Shown: positions 16,412 through 25,818 of the stretch, piece by piece
How the letters are laid out: each line of letters starts with the position of its first letter
Position numbering within the stretch: the stretch's first letter is position 1
Source of the DNA: Herbaspirillum sp. meg3
GTDB lineage: Bacteria; Pseudomonadota; Gammaproteobacteria; Burkholderiales; Burkholderiaceae_D
Length of the DNA: 64,000 nucleotides
Assembly (NCBI RefSeq): GCF_002257565.1
Contig: NZ_CP022736.1
Location: 310,001 to 374,000 of the forward strand
Direction of reading: 5' to 3'
Notes under the pieces: generated by a model
Seen by the model: the letters and a program-made list of their open reading frames with translations, nothing else
Told to the model about the DNA's origin: nothing
Databases searched by the model: none
Made by a program: the position numbers and the translations under genes

Positions 16412-17599
16412 ATGAATGCAGCATACGAAAAAATATTGGGAGGCAAGTCCGGATTGATGGGCTTGCTGATTCTGGGCGTGCTGTTGCTGGTGATTTTTCC
16501 GCTGGGCCTCGACATCTTCCGTCTCAACCTGGTCGGCAAATATCTTTCCTACGCGTTCGTCGCCGTCGGCCTGGTGCTGTGCTGGGGTTACGGCGGCATC
16601 CTGAGTCTCGGCCAGGGCGTGTTCTTCGGCGTCGGCGGCTACTGCATGGCGATGTTCCTGAAGCTGGAAGCCTCTGATCCGATCAGCACCAAGATCCAGT
16701 CGACGCCCGGCATTCCCGACTTCATGGACTGGAACCAGATCACGTCGCTGCCGGCGATGTGGCAGCCCTTCCACAGCTTCAGTTTTACCGTACTGGCGGT
16801 GCTGGCGGTGCCGACTCTGCTGGCACTGATCATCGGCATGGCGATGTTCAAACGCCGTGTCGGCGACGTGTACTTCTCCATCGTGACGCAAGCGATTGCG
16901 GCGATCCTGTCCATCCTGATCATCGGCCAGCAAGGACTGACCGGCGGCGTCAACGGCATCACCGATCTGAAGACGCTGATGGGTTGGGATATCCGCACCG
17001 ACAGCGCCAAGATGATTCTGTATTTCGTCAACGCCGGCCTGCTGTTCGCCTGCATCCTGTTCGGCCGCTACATCCTGACCTCCAAGCTGGGGCGCCTGCT
17101 GATGGCGATGCGCGACAAGGAAGAGCGCGTGCGCTTCTCCGGCTACGACGTCGCCAGTTTCAAGGTGTTCGTGTTCTGCGTGGCGGCAATGTTCTCTGCC
17201 ATCGGCGGCGCGATGTTCACCTTGCAGGTCGGTTTCATGTCGCCGTCTTTCGTCGGTATCGTGCCATCGATCGAGATGGTGATCTACGCCGCGGTCGGCG
17301 GTCGCATGTCGCTGCTCGGCGCGGTGTACGGCACGCTGCTGGTCAACTTCGGCAAGACTTATTTCTCCGAGACCTTCCCCGAGCTGTGGCTGTTCCTGAT
17401 GGGCGGCCTGTTCATCGCGGTGGTGATGTACTTCCCGAATGGTCTGGCCGGCGTGTATGAAAAGCAGGGCAAGCGCCTGATGGAAAAGCTGTCCCGTAAA
17501 AAAGCAGTACCGCCCGAGCCGGTGAAGCCGAAAACGGCGACCAAAGCCGATCCGGCGGAAGTCCATATCGACGGCGCCAACCTGGAGGCCAGCAAATGA
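16412..17599 (+). CDS. urtC: UrtC/LivM-type ABC permease
   Basis: A 395-residue inner-membrane permease of the LivM class, with about ten hydrophobic segments, the conserved CWGYGGILSLGQGVFFGVGG block near residue 55 and the EERVRFSGYDVASFKVFVFC coupling region near residue 235. A hydrophilic C-terminal tail of about 50 residues is rich in K, P and A. It pairs with UrtB. Its stop overlaps the start of the ATPase gene in an ATGA, so the two are translationally coupled. Confidence 0.92.
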   Translation: MNAAYEKILGGKSGLMGLLILGVLLLVIFPLGLDIFRLNLVGKYLSYAFVAVGLVLCWGYGGILSLGQGVFFGVGGYCMAMFLKLEASDPISTKIQSTPGIPDFMDWNQITSLPAMWQPFHSFSFTVLAVLAVPTLLALIIGMAMFKRRVGDVYFSIVTQAIAAILSILIIGQQGLTGGVNGITDLKTLMGWDIRTDSAKMILYFVNAGLLFACILFGRYILTSKLGRLLMAMRDKEERVRFSGYDVASFKVFVFCVAAMFSAIGGAMFTLQVGFMSPSFVGIVPSIEMVIYAAVGGRMSLLGAVYGTLLVNFGKTYFSETFPELWLFLMGGLFIAVVMYFPNGLAGVYEKQGKRLMEKLSRKKAVPPEPVKPKTATKADPAEVHIDGANLEASK

Positions 17600-18363
17600 G
17601 CAATGCACCCATCGGATTCGAATCGACCGACCATCCCGTACTGGCGATCGAGGACCTGACGGTCTCCTTCGACGGCTTCAAGGCGGTCGACAAGCTCAAC
17701 CTCTACGTCCAGCGCAATGAAGTGCGTGTGGTGATCGGCCCCAACGGCGCCGGCAAGACCACCGTGCTGGACCTGATCTGCGGTAAGACGCAGGCGACCT
17801 CGGGCAGCATTCGTTTCAACAATCATGAGCTGACCAAGATGAGCGAGCACGCCATCGTGCGCGTCGGCGTGGGGCGCAAATTTCAGACGCCGTCGATCTA
17901 CGAAAACCTCAGCGTGTTCGAGAATCTGGAGATGTCCTTTCCGCGTGGGCGCAAGGTGTTCGGTGCGCTGACTTTCAAGCGCACCGCCGATGTAGTGGCG
18001 CGCGTCGAATCGGTGGCGGCAGAGATCTTCCTCGACCAGCATCTATACACCCAGGCCGACCTGTTGTCGCACGGTCAGAAGCAATGGCTGGAGATTGGCA
18101 TGCTGCTGATGCAGGAGCCGGAGCTGCTGATGCTGGACGAACCTGTCGCCGGCATGAGCGTGTCCGAACGCGAAAAGACTGCGCAACTCTTGGGACGCAT
18201 CAGCCAGGGCCGTTCGGTGGTGGTGATTGAGCACGACATGGATTTCGTCAAGAGCATCGCGCACAAGGTGACCGTGCTGCATCAGGGAAAAATTCTCGCC
18301 GAGGGCAGTATGGACAAGGTGCAGTCTGACCCGAAGGTAATCGACGTCTATTTAGGCCACTAA
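17596..18363 (+). CDS. urtD: UrtD-type ABC transporter ATPase
   Basis: A 255-residue cytoplasmic ATPase of the LivG class. Walker A is GPNGAGKTT (about residue 50), the signature appears in the variant form LLSHGQKQWLEIG, and Walker B is LLMLDEPVAGMS. It energises import of the amide or urea substrate with the LivF-type partner encoded next. It overlaps urtC by four bases. Confidence 0.93.
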   Translation: MSNAPIGFESTDHPVLAIEDLTVSFDGFKAVDKLNLYVQRNEVRVVIGPNGAGKTTVLDLICGKTQATSGSIRFNNHELTKMSEHAIVRVGVGRKFQTPSIYENLSVFENLEMSFPRGRKVFGALTFKRTADVVARVESVAAEIFLDQHLYTQADLLSHGQKQWLEIGMLLMQEPELLMLDEPVAGMSVSEREKTAQLLGRISQGRSVVVIEHDMDFVKSIAHKVTVLHQGKILAEGSMDKVQSDPKVIDVYLGH

Positions 18364-18382
18364 TTCATTCCCGGAGCCAGCC

Positions 18383-19072
18383 ATGTTTAACGTATCGCAC
18401 CTCGCCTCCGGCTACGGCCAGAGCGCTGTCATTCACGACATCAACCTGTCGGTGGCGAAGGAAGAAATCGTCGCCGTCATGGGTCGAAACGGCATGGGAA
18501 AGACCACGCTGTTCAAGACGCTGATGGGCATCCTTCCGCTGCGCGACGGCAGCATCAAGATCGACGGCGTCGAACTCGGCGCCATGGAAAGCCATCAGCG
18601 CGTCTCGCGCGGCGTGGCTTACGTGCCGCAGGGACGCATGATTTTTCCCGGCATGACGGTGCTGGAAAACATCCAGACCGGCCTCGCCGCCGATGCGCGC
18701 GGCAAGGTGCCTGACGAGTTGTATGCCCTGTTCCCGGTGCTGTACGAGATGCGCAGCCGCAAGGGCGGCAATCTGTCGGGCGGGCAGCAACAGCAACTGG
18801 CGATTGCACGCGCACTGGCGACCAATCCGCGCGTGCTGCTGCTGGATGAGCCGACCGAAGGCATCCAGCCGTCCATCATCAAGGACATCGCACGCAGCCT
18901 GAAAGAAATCCGCAAGATCCGCGAGCTCACCATCATCGTGTCGGAGCAGGTGCTGAGTTTCACGCTGGAGATCGCCGACCGTTTCCTGGTCATCGACAAG
19001 GGCCGCTTCGTCTATGAAGACACGCGTGACAACGTTGATGCGCCGACTATCAGCAAGTATCTGTCGGTGTAA
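18383..19072 (+). CDS. urtE: UrtE-type ABC transporter ATPase
   Basis: A 229-residue ATPase of the LivF class. Walker A is GRNGMGKTT, the signature is NLSGGQQQQLAIA, and Walker B is VLLLDEPTEGIQPSI. The GRNGMGKTT form and the TEGIQPS block are typical of UrtE. It forms a heterodimer with the preceding ATPase. It follows urtD by 19 bases and precedes amiE by 39. Confidence 0.93.
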   Translation: MFNVSHLASGYGQSAVIHDINLSVAKEEIVAVMGRNGMGKTTLFKTLMGILPLRDGSIKIDGVELGAMESHQRVSRGVAYVPQGRMIFPGMTVLENIQTGLAADARGKVPDELYALFPVLYEMRSRKGGNLSGGQQQQLAIARALATNPRVLLLDEPTEGIQPSIIKDIARSLKEIRKIRELTIIVSEQVLSFTLEIADRFLVIDKGRFVYEDTRDNVDAPTISKYLSV

Positions 19073-19111
19073 GGGTCTGTTCTAAAACCGTTTTGAAGGA
19101 GGAGCATCGTC

Positions 19112-20134
19112 ATGAGGCATGGAGACATATCAAGCAGTAAAGACGCGGTAGGCGTGGCGGTCGTCAATTACAAGATGCCGCGCCTGCATAACCGTGCTGA
19201 AGTGATGGACAACGTCAACAAGATCGCGGCCATGCTGGTCGGCATGAAGCAGGGCTTGCCCGGCCTCGATCTTGTTATTTTCCCCGAGTACTCGACGCAC
19301 GGCATCATGTACGACGAGAAGGAAATGTACGACACCGCCGCCACCATTCCCGGCGAAGAGACGCGCGTGTTCTCGGAAGCCTGCCGCATCGCCGACGTCT
19401 GGGGTGTGTTCTCGCTGACCGGCGAGCGTCATGAAGAACATCCGCACAAGGCGCCCTACAACACATTGATCCTGATCAACAACCAGGGCGAGATCGTGCA
19501 GAAGTACCGCAAGATCATGCCGTGGACGCCGATCGAGGGCTGGTATCCGGGCGACACGACTTATGTCTGCGACGGCCCCAAGGGATTGAAGATCAGCCTG
19601 ATCATCTGCGACGACGGCAACTATCCGGAAATCTGGCGCGATTGCGCCATGAAGGGCGCCGAATTGATTGTGCGTTGCCAGGGCTACATGTACCCGGCCA
19701 AAGATCAGCAAGTGCTGGTCGCAAAAGCGATGGCCTGGATGAACAACGTCTACGTCGCTGTCGCCAACGCGGCCGGCTTTGACGGCGTGTATTCGTACTT
19801 CGGCCACTCGGCCATTGTCGGTTTCGATGGCCGCACCCTCGGCGAATGCGAGACCGAAGAGATGGGCATCCAGTACGCCGAGCTGTCGGTCAGCGCGATC
19901 CGCGACGCGCGCCGCAACTGGCAGTCGCAGAACCATCTGTTCAAGCTGCTGCATCGCGGTTACACCGGCAAGATCAACTCCGGCGAATCGTCGGCCGGCG
20001 TGGCGGATTGCCCCTTCGATTTCTACAAGACCTGGGTCAACGATCCGCAGGCGGCACGCGCCAAGGTCGAAGCGATTACGCGCAAGACCGCCGGCACGCC
20101 GGAGTGTCCGGTGCCGGGTATTCCCAACGAATAG
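19112..20134 (+). CDS. amiE: Aliphatic amidase AmiE
   Basis: A 340-residue cytoplasmic nitrilase-superfamily amidase very similar to Pseudomonas AmiE (start [20 protein letters not shown]). The catalytic residues are present: Glu59 (FPEYS), Lys134 (KYRKIMPW) and Cys166 ([10 protein letters not shown]). It hydrolyses short aliphatic amides such as acetamide and propionamide to the acid and ammonia. The DNA start is preceded by GAAGGAGGAGC. The genes for its transporter lie directly upstream and a second, unrelated formamidase lies directly downstream, so this locus hydrolyses amides by two routes. Formamide-specific AmiF is a paralogue, so substrate range needs testing. Confidence 0.92.
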   Translation: MRHGDISSSKDAVGVAVVNYKMPRLHNRAEVMDNVNKIAAMLVGMKQGLPGLDLVIFPEYSTHGIMYDEKEMYDTAATIPGEETRVFSEACRIADVWGVFSLTGERHEEHPHKAPYNTLILINNQGEIVQKYRKIMPWTPIEGWYPGDTTYVCDGPKGLKISLIICDDGNYPEIWRDCAMKGAELIVRCQGYMYPAKDQQVLVAKAMAWMNNVYVAVANAAGFDGVYSYFGHSAIVGFDGRTLGECETEEMGIQYAELSVSAIRDARRNWQSQNHLFKLLHRGYTGKINSGESSAGVADCPFDFYKTWVNDPQAARAKVEAITRKTAGTPECPVPGIPNE

Positions 20135-20220
20135 CCGTAACGGACAGCTGTAACGAACAGTAGCAACGAAAACCCTATTTCACGCACGAACCACATGAAC
20201 CAAACGAGAAGGAGAGTCGC

Positions 20221-21399
20221 ATGCAACACTTCAAGATCAAGCCCGGCGTACCGCTGGCAGAGCAGCCTGAACTCGGACACAACCGCTGGCATCCCGACCT
20301 GCCTTTCCTGTCGTCGGTCAAGCCGGGCGAAGCGATCCTGATTGAATCGCTGGACTTCCTCGACGCCCAGATCAAAGACACCGACGACGTCGCCGACGTC
20401 AAGAACGTCGACCTCACGCGCGCCCATCCGCTGACCGGTCCTTTCCATGTCGAAGGCGCCGAGCCGGGCGACTTGCTGGTGATCGACCTGCTCGACATCA
20501 AACCGGTGACGCCGGTCGGTTTCTCGGGCGTGTTCTCCAAGGAAAACGGCGGCGGTTTCCTGGCGGATTATTTCCCCGAAGCCGATAAAGCGATCTGGGA
20601 TCTCAAGGGCCTGTACGCAACTTCGCGCCACATCCCCGGCGTGCGCATCGCCGGTCTCACGCATCCAGGGTTGATGGGATGTTTGCCGTCGCACGATCTG
20701 TTGGCGGAGTGGAATCGCCGCGAAGCGCCGCTCGCTGCCAAGGGCCTGGCCAAGCCGCCTGATCCAAGTACTGCCGTGTTGCGCGGCCTCACCGGCGCCA
20801 AGTTCGACGAGATGGCAAAGATCGCTGCACGCACTGTGCCGCCACGCGAACATGGCGGCAATACCGACATCAAGGATTTGTCGGCCGGCACGCGGATTTT
20901 CTTCCCGGTGTATGTGAAGGGCGCGGGCTTCTCGATGGGCGACTTGCACTTCTCGCAAGGCGACGGCGAAATCGGTTTCTGCGGCGCGATTGAAATGGAC
21001 GGCGTCAGCCACGTCGGCTTCGATCTGATCAAGGGCGGCATGGCGAAGTACAACATCACTTCGCCGATCTTCATGCCGAGCGTGGTCAAGCCGCACTACG
21101 AGCAGTGGCTGACCTTCGAAGGCATCAGCGTCGAAAACGGCGTCAACTATTACCTCGACGCCACCGTCGCGTATCGCCAGGCTTGCCTGAAGGCGATCGA
21201 CTACCTGACCCACTTCGGCTACACCGGCAGCCAGGCCTACATGCTGCTGACCGCCGCACCGGTGGAAGGCCGCATCGGCGGTATCGTGGATATTCCGAAC
21301 TGTGCGTGCACGGTGTCGCTGCCGACTTCGATCTTTGATCAGGACATTACGCCAAAAGGCATGCTGAACGACAAATCGTACTGGGGCCGAAAACCTTAG
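20221..21399 (+). CDS. fmdA: Formamidase FmdA (acetamidase/formamidase family)
   Basis: A 392-residue enzyme of family PF03069, unrelated in fold to AmiE. It starts MQHFKIKPGVPLAEQPELGH and shows the family blocks PFHVEGAEPGDLLVIDLLDI near residue 80, HPGLMGCLPSHDLL near residue 145 and FSQGDGEIGFCGAIEMDG near residue 245. It splits formamide to formate and ammonia in the cytoplasm. An AGAAGGAGAGTCGC site precedes the start. It lies 86 bases after amiE, with a hairpin between it and fmdB. Confidence 0.92.
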   Translation: MQHFKIKPGVPLAEQPELGHNRWHPDLPFLSSVKPGEAILIESLDFLDAQIKDTDDVADVKNVDLTRAHPLTGPFHVEGAEPGDLLVIDLLDIKPVTPVGFSGVFSKENGGGFLADYFPEADKAIWDLKGLYATSRHIPGVRIAGLTHPGLMGCLPSHDLLAEWNRREAPLAAKGLAKPPDPSTAVLRGLTGAKFDEMAKIAARTVPPREHGGNTDIKDLSAGTRIFFPVYVKGAGFSMGDLHFSQGDGEIGFCGAIEMDGVSHVGFDLIKGGMAKYNITSPIFMPSVVKPHYEQWLTFEGISVENGVNYYLDATVAYRQACLKAIDYLTHFGYTGSQAYMLLTAAPVEGRIGGIVDIPNCACTVSLPTSIFDQDITPKGMLNDKSYWGRKP

Positions 21400-21411
21400 T
21401 CGTTAGTCCAG

Positions 21412-21441
21412 TCGCGGATGGAGGTTTCACTCCGTCCGCGA
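21412..21441 (+). other. Intra-operon stem-loop between fmdA and fmdB
   Basis: TCGCGGA (21412-21418) pairs with TCCGCGA (21435-21441), and GGAG (21420-21423) pairs with CTCC (21430-21433) around a six-base loop. There is no T run, so it more likely stabilises the 3' end of the fmdA message or sets relative expression of fmdB than ends transcription. Confidence 0.55.
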
Positions 21442-21478
21442 TCCTCGCATCAAAGCAATTTTCACACCGGAGCAGAAC

Positions 21479-21775
21479 ATGCCCTTATACGATATCCGCT
21501 GCAGCCATTGCGAAGGCATCTTCGAGAAATTCCTCAACATGCAGGCCTTGCATGGCCAGGTCGCCTGCCCTTACTGTAAAACGGATACCACCGCCGCACC
21601 ATTGCTGACGGGCGGTCGCGTCGGCTTGCAGGTGACGCAGCGCTGGCGTCCGCGCAACGGCGCCGAGCAACTCGCAGGACAGGGTGCGGCGGGGCCGGGC
21701 GCGCATGCGGGTGCGGCGCGCAGCAGCGTGCTGCACAATTGCAAGGGGCATAGCTGCAGCATTTGTGCGACGTGA
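21479..21775 (+). CDS. fmdB: FmdB-type zinc-ribbon regulatory protein
   Basis: A 98-residue protein with the FmdB zinc ribbon: MPLYDIRCSHCEGIFEKF with a first CxxC, then ACPYCKTD with a second CxxC. A flexible G/A/R-rich linker leads to a C-terminal CKGHSCSIC, which may add metal ligands. FmdB of methylotrophs is a proposed regulator of the formamidase cluster, so the place at the end of this operon fits. Its biochemical role is still unclear in the family. Confidence 0.85.
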   Translation: MPLYDIRCSHCEGIFEKFLNMQALHGQVACPYCKTDTTAAPLLTGGRVGLQVTQRWRPRNGAEQLAGQGAAGPGAHAGAARSSVLHNCKGHSCSICAT

Positions 21776-21785
21776 GATTTCGCAA

Positions 21786-22754
21786 TCAATGTGAAGACAC
21801 AAACTGCGCGCCGTCATCCTGCGGCGGCAGTGCAAAGCTCTTGCGCATGCGCTCCACCTCATCGACCGGTGTGCGGCCGAACAGGCGTTTGAATTCTCGG
21901 CTAAACTGTGATGCGCTTTCATAACCGACCTGCGCGCAGGCGGCACCCGCCGTCATGCCGTTGCGCAGCATCAGCAGGCGTGCCTGATGCAGCCGTGTCG
22001 ATTTCAAGTATTGCAGCGGCGAGGTATCGGTAACGGTCTTGAAATGCGCATGGAAGGTCGGCACGCTCATGCCCGCTTCCCTGGCCAGTTGTTCGATGCC
22101 GAGCGCTTCGTCATAGCTGCGATGAATCAAACTGATGGCGCGTGAGATCTTGCCGAACTGTCCTTGCATGGTCAGGGCGGCGCGCATCGATCCTCCTTGC
22201 TGGCCGGTCAACACGCGGAAGTAAATTTCGCGTCTCAACGATGGACCCAATATTTCCGCTTCCAGGGGATTATTCATGGCCTCCAGAAAACGCAGCACGG
22301 AACTGCTCAGCGCCATCTCCATCGGCGTCGATACCATCCCACGCGGTTTGGCGGCGCTGGGGCCGACGCATTCATCGATCTGAATCATCAGCTCTGCTGC
22401 TATTTTGAAATCCAGACGCAGGTAAATCGCCAGCATCGGCTCCTTCTCGCTGGCATCGGTTTCCATCGAAAACGGTACCGGCACCGATACCGCCAAATAG
22501 TGCTGGGCATCGTACAAATACACTTCCGAACCAAGATAGCCGCGCTTGCGTCCCTGTGCCACGATCACGATGCCCGGCTCGTACAGCACCGGCATGCGCT
22601 TCAGTGGACGATTCGAACGCAGGAAGCGCACATCGGCCAGCGGCGACAGGTTGTAGCCCTCCAATGGCGTCAGCGCCGCCAGCAATTCGACCATACGTTT
22701 GGCCATGCGGCGACGGACTTCCATCGGCGTGCTGAGTGGCGAGGAGATTGGCAT
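21786..22754 (-). CDS. AraC-family regulator with AraC_N domain
   Basis: A 322-residue regulator. The start at MPISSPLSTPMEVR is chosen because a longer in-frame reading (to 23018) would overlap the divergent SDR gene and adds low-quality sequence. An AraC_N domain (PF06719; YEPGIVIVAQGRKRGYLG near 70-90) is followed by two HTH motifs (GIEQLAREAGMSVPTFHAHF; AACAQVGYESASQFSREFKR). Regulators of this type usually control a divergent oxidoreductase, here the SDR at 22932-23777. Confidence 0.85.
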   Translation of the reverse strand: MPISSPLSTPMEVRRRMAKRMVELLAALTPLEGYNLSPLADVRFLRSNRPLKRMPVLYEPGIVIVAQGRKRGYLGSEVYLYDAQHYLAVSVPVPFSMETDASEKEPMLAIYLRLDFKIAAELMIQIDECVGPSAAKPRGMVSTPMEMALSSSVLRFLEAMNNPLEAEILGPSLRREIYFRVLTGQQGGSMRAALTMQGQFGKISRAISLIHRSYDEALGIEQLAREAGMSVPTFHAHFKTVTDTSPLQYLKSTRLHQARLLMLRNGMTAGAACAQVGYESASQFSREFKRLFGRTPVDEVERMRKSFALPPQDDGAQFVSSH

Positions 22755-22931
22755 CTCATTGAATCCGGCAATGGGCAATGCTGCTACTGTGCCATTGTTT
22801 TGCCATATTTGCAGATGTCTCAGAGAATCAGGCAAACATGCGAGAAGAACCGGCAGCCGCGATGTGCGTGGAAATCGATAATGGCCTTGTCGATTTTTGT
22901 TCTTTTTTTTACGCACAGCAAAGGAAATGCC

Positions 22932-23777
22932 ATGTCCGCATCCAAAACTTTTTTCATCACCGGCGTCAGCAGCGGCTTCGGCCGCGCCTTGTCGCAAGCT
23001 GCCATCGATGCCGGTCATCGTGTGATCGGCACGGTGCGCAATGCCGCTGCCGCAAGCGATTTCGAAGCACAGTTTTCAGCAACGCCGGGACGCGCATTCG
23101 CACGTATTCTCGACGTCACTGATTTTGCCGCCGCAGAAAAGATCGCGGCCGATGTTGAAGCCGCCATCGGCCCGGTCGATGTGCTGGTCAACAATGCCGG
23201 TTACGGTCATGAGGGCATCTTCGAGGAATCCGGCATGGATGCCTTGCAACGTCAATTTGACGTCAACGTGTTCGGCGCGGTGGCGGTGACAAAATCCTTC
23301 GTGCCCTTCATGCGTCAACGCCGGCGCGGTCACATCATCAACATCACGTCGATGGGCGGCTTCATTACGATGCCGGGCATTGCGTACTACTGTGGCAGCA
23401 AGTTCGCGCTGGAGGGAATTTCGGAGACGCTGGGCAAAGAACTCAAGGCCTTCAATGTGTTTGTCACTGCCGTGGCGCCGGGATCGTTTCGTACCGACTG
23501 GGCGGGGCGCTCGATGGTGCGTTCGCCGCGCAGTGTCGCCGACTACGACGCGCTGTTCGACCCCATCCGCAATACACGTGCAGAGCGCAGCGGCATGCAG
23601 CCGGGCGATCCGCGCAAAGCTGCGCAGGCGATGTTGACGCTGGTGGATAGTCCGTCGCCGCCGGCGCATTTACTGTTGGGAAGCGATGCATTGGGGCTGG
23701 TCAGGAAGAAGCTGGCGGAGCTGACGCAGGAGCTGGCGCAATGGGAGGCGCTGACGTGTTCGACGGATGCTGCGTAG
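22932..23777 (+). CDS. SDR-family oxidoreductase
   Basis: A 281-residue short-chain dehydrogenase. The start MSASKTFFITGVSSGFGRAL is preceded by AAGGAAATGCC. The coenzyme motif is TGVSSGFG (residues 10-17), VNNAGYG follows, and the active site has SMGG (Ser) and YYCGSK (Tyr and Lys in YxxxK). It should be an active NAD(P)-dependent oxidoreductase of classical type. It is divergent from an AraC_N regulator. Confidence 0.9.
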   Translation: MSASKTFFITGVSSGFGRALSQAAIDAGHRVIGTVRNAAAASDFEAQFSATPGRAFARILDVTDFAAAEKIAADVEAAIGPVDVLVNNAGYGHEGIFEESGMDALQRQFDVNVFGAVAVTKSFVPFMRQRRRGHIINITSMGGFITMPGIAYYCGSKFALEGISETLGKELKAFNVFVTAVAPGSFRTDWAGRSMVRSPRSVADYDALFDPIRNTRAERSGMQPGDPRKAAQAMLTLVDSPSPPAHLLLGSDALGLVRKKLAELTQELAQWEALTCSTDAA

Positions 23778-24007
23778 ACTGAAACGGCGCAATCGGAGAA
23801 GCGTTCGGTGATGACAGCATGGCAAATTTATTTCTTGGCAATGTCTGACAAACTGCTGAATCTTCTTACAGATTAATACAACTTTACAGTCTTCGTTTTG
23901 CGGTCTCTCTTCGTTAAGAAGGTAACAGCCTTGTTGCGCCCGGCGTTTATCCGGGCGGTCGATATGAGGCTGACATCATTATCCGATTTGCTAACGAGGA
24001 GAAAAAA

Positions 24008-24247
24008 ATGAATACCAGACTGATCAGGATCGCAGGCCTGTTGTCGGCTGCCGTTGTAGTGGTTGCTGTCAGCGGCTGCGTGGTGACGCCGCCGTCGGTG
24101 CGCCCGGCTTATGTTGCGCCACCTGGCGTGGTGTATGTGGAGCCGGCTTACGCATCGCCCGGACCGGGCTATGCCTGGGAGTATCACGCGCACTACGGCT
24201 GGGGCTGGCACCATCCGCAATACGGCTGGCATCGTGGCTGGCGTTGA
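24008..24247 (+). CDS. Small lipoprotein with tyrosine/histidine/glycine-rich tail
   Basis: A 79-residue lipoprotein. The signal peptide ends in VAVSGC, so Cys25 is the probable lipidated residue. The mature part is rich in P, V, Y, W, H and G (AHYGWGWHHPQYGWHRGWR), a composition seen in YXWGXW-type envelope proteins. Function unknown. The start is preceded by CGAGGAGAAAAAA, and a strong terminator follows 41 bases after the stop, so it is monocistronic and probably well expressed. Confidence 0.8.
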   Translation: MNTRLIRIAGLLSAAVVVVAVSGCVVTPPSVRPAYVAPPGVVYVEPAYASPGPGYAWEYHAHYGWGWHHPQYGWHRGWR

Positions 24248-24288
24248 GTGAACGGATGGCGACGGCTTGACGGCCTTCGCTTGTCTTC

Positions 24289-24324
24289 CGTCCTGCATTC
24301 CATCACAGGAATGCAGGACGTTTT
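24289..24324 (+). terminator. Rho-independent terminator
   Basis: A perfect 13-bp stem (24289-24301 with 24308-24320) closes on the loop ATCACA and is followed by TTTTCATTT. It ends the lipoprotein transcript and may also terminate the convergent HxlR gene, whose stop is at 24336. Confidence 0.9.
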
Positions 24325-24335
24325 CATTTCTGCAT

Positions 24336-24779
24336 TTACTTCACAGTCTTGTTATCCGCTCTCCGATCGAATTCGCGACGCGCCTGTTCGATGCTTTGCA
24401 GGTTCTCCGCCGCCCAGATCCACACGCCGCAAAATGCCGCGCCCAGGCTCATGCCGAGTTCGGTGAGTTTGTAGTCGACGCGTGGCGGCACCACCGGATG
24501 TACGGTGCGAATCAGCAAGCCGTCGCGCTCCATCTGACGCAAGGTTTGCGTCAACATCTTCTGGCTGATGTTGCCGACCAGTTCGCCGATGCGCGTGAAG
24601 CGCGACTCGCCGTGTTCCGACAACACTTCGAGAATCAGCATGGTCCACTTGTCGGCGACGCGGCCGATCACCTCGGTGACGAGCGCTTCCAGACGTGGAT
24701 CGATTTCTTTCGGCGGCGTCTGCGTGGTGTAGTAGTGCGCCTTGGCAATTTGTTCTTTGGTTGGTGGTGCGATCTTCAT
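24336..24779 (-). CDS. HxlR-family transcriptional regulator
   Basis: A 147-residue winged-helix regulator. The HxlR core is clear: VADKWTMLILEVLSEHGESR near residues 41-60, then FTRIGELVGNISQKMLTQTL and RQMERDGLLIRTVHP. One cysteine (GAAFCGVWIW) lies in the C-terminal half; members such as HypR and QorR sense electrophiles or oxidants through cysteines, though usually an N-terminal one. It is divergent from an SDR gene, and palindromes in the gap suit it as operator. Confidence 0.9.
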   Translation of the reverse strand: MKIAPPTKEQIAKAHYYTTQTPPKEIDPRLEALVTEVIGRVADKWTMLILEVLSEHGESRFTRIGELVGNISQKMLTQTLRQMERDGLLIRTVHPVVPPRVDYKLTELGMSLGAAFCGVWIWAAENLQSIEQARREFDRRADNKTVK

Positions 24780-24818
24780 TTGGCTTGCTCTCCCATTACT
24801 CTCTTTCAGGTAACTCTC

Positions 24819-24851
24819 GCACTTGATAGTGCCTACTTTCTAAAAGAGAGT
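24819..24851. promoter_or_regulatory. HxlR operator candidates
   Basis: Two dyads lie in the HxlR/SDR gap: GCACT-TGAT-AGTGC (24819-24832, perfect) and ACTTTCT-AAA-AGAGAGT (24835-24851, one mismatched pair). The second resembles the ACTT-N-AAGT-type sites bound by HxlR/DUF24 regulators. Confidence 0.5.
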
Positions 24852-24955
24852 GTAGTCCATATACTGGGTTTCAGCGGGTTTTCTGGCAAGCGAAACTTGC
24901 CGCTAATCCGTCGTTAGCTCTCCCATCATCCTTGGACTTACGCGCAGGAGCAGTC

Positions 24956-25726
24956 ATGAAATTGAAGAATAAAACCATCCTCATCACCGGTGGCAGCAGC
25001 GGCATCGGTCTTGAGCTGACGCGCCGTTTGATTGCACTGGACAATACGGTGATCATCACCGGTCGTGATATCGACAAGCTGCACGCGGCAAAAAGCATGT
25101 TGCCGCCAGTACATATCATTCGCAGCGACGTCAGCGATGTTGCTGCGATCGCCGCCTTGCACGCCCAGGTGACGGCGCAGTTTCCTGCGTTGGATGTCTT
25201 GATCAACAACGCCGGCATCATGCGCAATCTTGATCTCAACGATACGCGTCATGGCGTCGCCGATGTCACGCGCGAGATTGATATCAACCTGAGCGGGCCG
25301 CTGCGCATGGTGCAGCAATTCCTGCCGCATTTAAAGATGCAGAAGGAGGCCGCCATCATCAATGTGTCATCAGGACTAGCCTTCATACCGTTCGTTTCTT
25401 CACCGGTGTACAGCGCCACCAAGGCCGCACTGCATTCCTACTCGCAAGCCTTGCGTGTGCAATTGCGCGGCAGCAGCGTCACCGTGATCGAGCTCGCTCC
25501 GCCGGGTACGGAGACGCCCTTGTTCCGTGATGAGTTCAAGGAAGAAGTGAAGGACATGAAAGCCATGGACGTCAAAGTGCTCGCCGAACACGCGATTAAA
25601 GGGATCGAAGCAGGGAGATTGGAAATCCGCCCGGGGCTGAGCAACGTACTCAAACTGATGAGCCGGCTGGCACCGGAATTCATGCTGAATCAACTGGCGA
25701 AGAGTTTCAGGCCGACCGGGGTGTAG
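24956..25726 (+). CDS. SDR-family oxidoreductase (DltE-like)
   Basis: A 256-residue short-chain dehydrogenase. The start MKLKNKTILITGGSSGIGLE follows GCGCAGGAGCAGTC. The coenzyme motif TGGSSGIG, the NNAGIM block, an INVSSG serine and YSATK (Tyr and Lys) are all present, so it is a complete classical SDR. It resembles DltE-type SDRs that are often paired with HxlR regulators. The divergent HxlR gene and its operator suggest induction by a reactive or quinone-like compound. Confidence 0.88.
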   Translation: MKLKNKTILITGGSSGIGLELTRRLIALDNTVIITGRDIDKLHAAKSMLPPVHIIRSDVSDVAAIAALHAQVTAQFPALDVLINNAGIMRNLDLNDTRHGVADVTREIDINLSGPLRMVQQFLPHLKMQKEAAIINVSSGLAFIPFVSSPVYSATKAALHSYSQALRVQLRGSSVTVIELAPPGTETPLFRDEFKEEVKDMKAMDVKVLAEHAIKGIEAGRLEIRPGLSNVLKLMSRLAPEFMLNQLAKSFRPTGV

Positions 25727-25818
25727 GTTGATGTAACCAGGGCGGCACTGAGGAGGGAAAACCGAAGTACGCGAGGATATTGCGTACTTCGGTGTACTGC
25801 AAAGAGCCAATCAAATGA

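Noticed and set aside
22164..22931. An N-terminal extension of the SDR gene at 22932
   Set aside because: It overlaps the AraC gene on the other strand and is rich in H, R and Q, as expected for an antisense shadow. The ATG at 22932 has a proper AAGGAA site.
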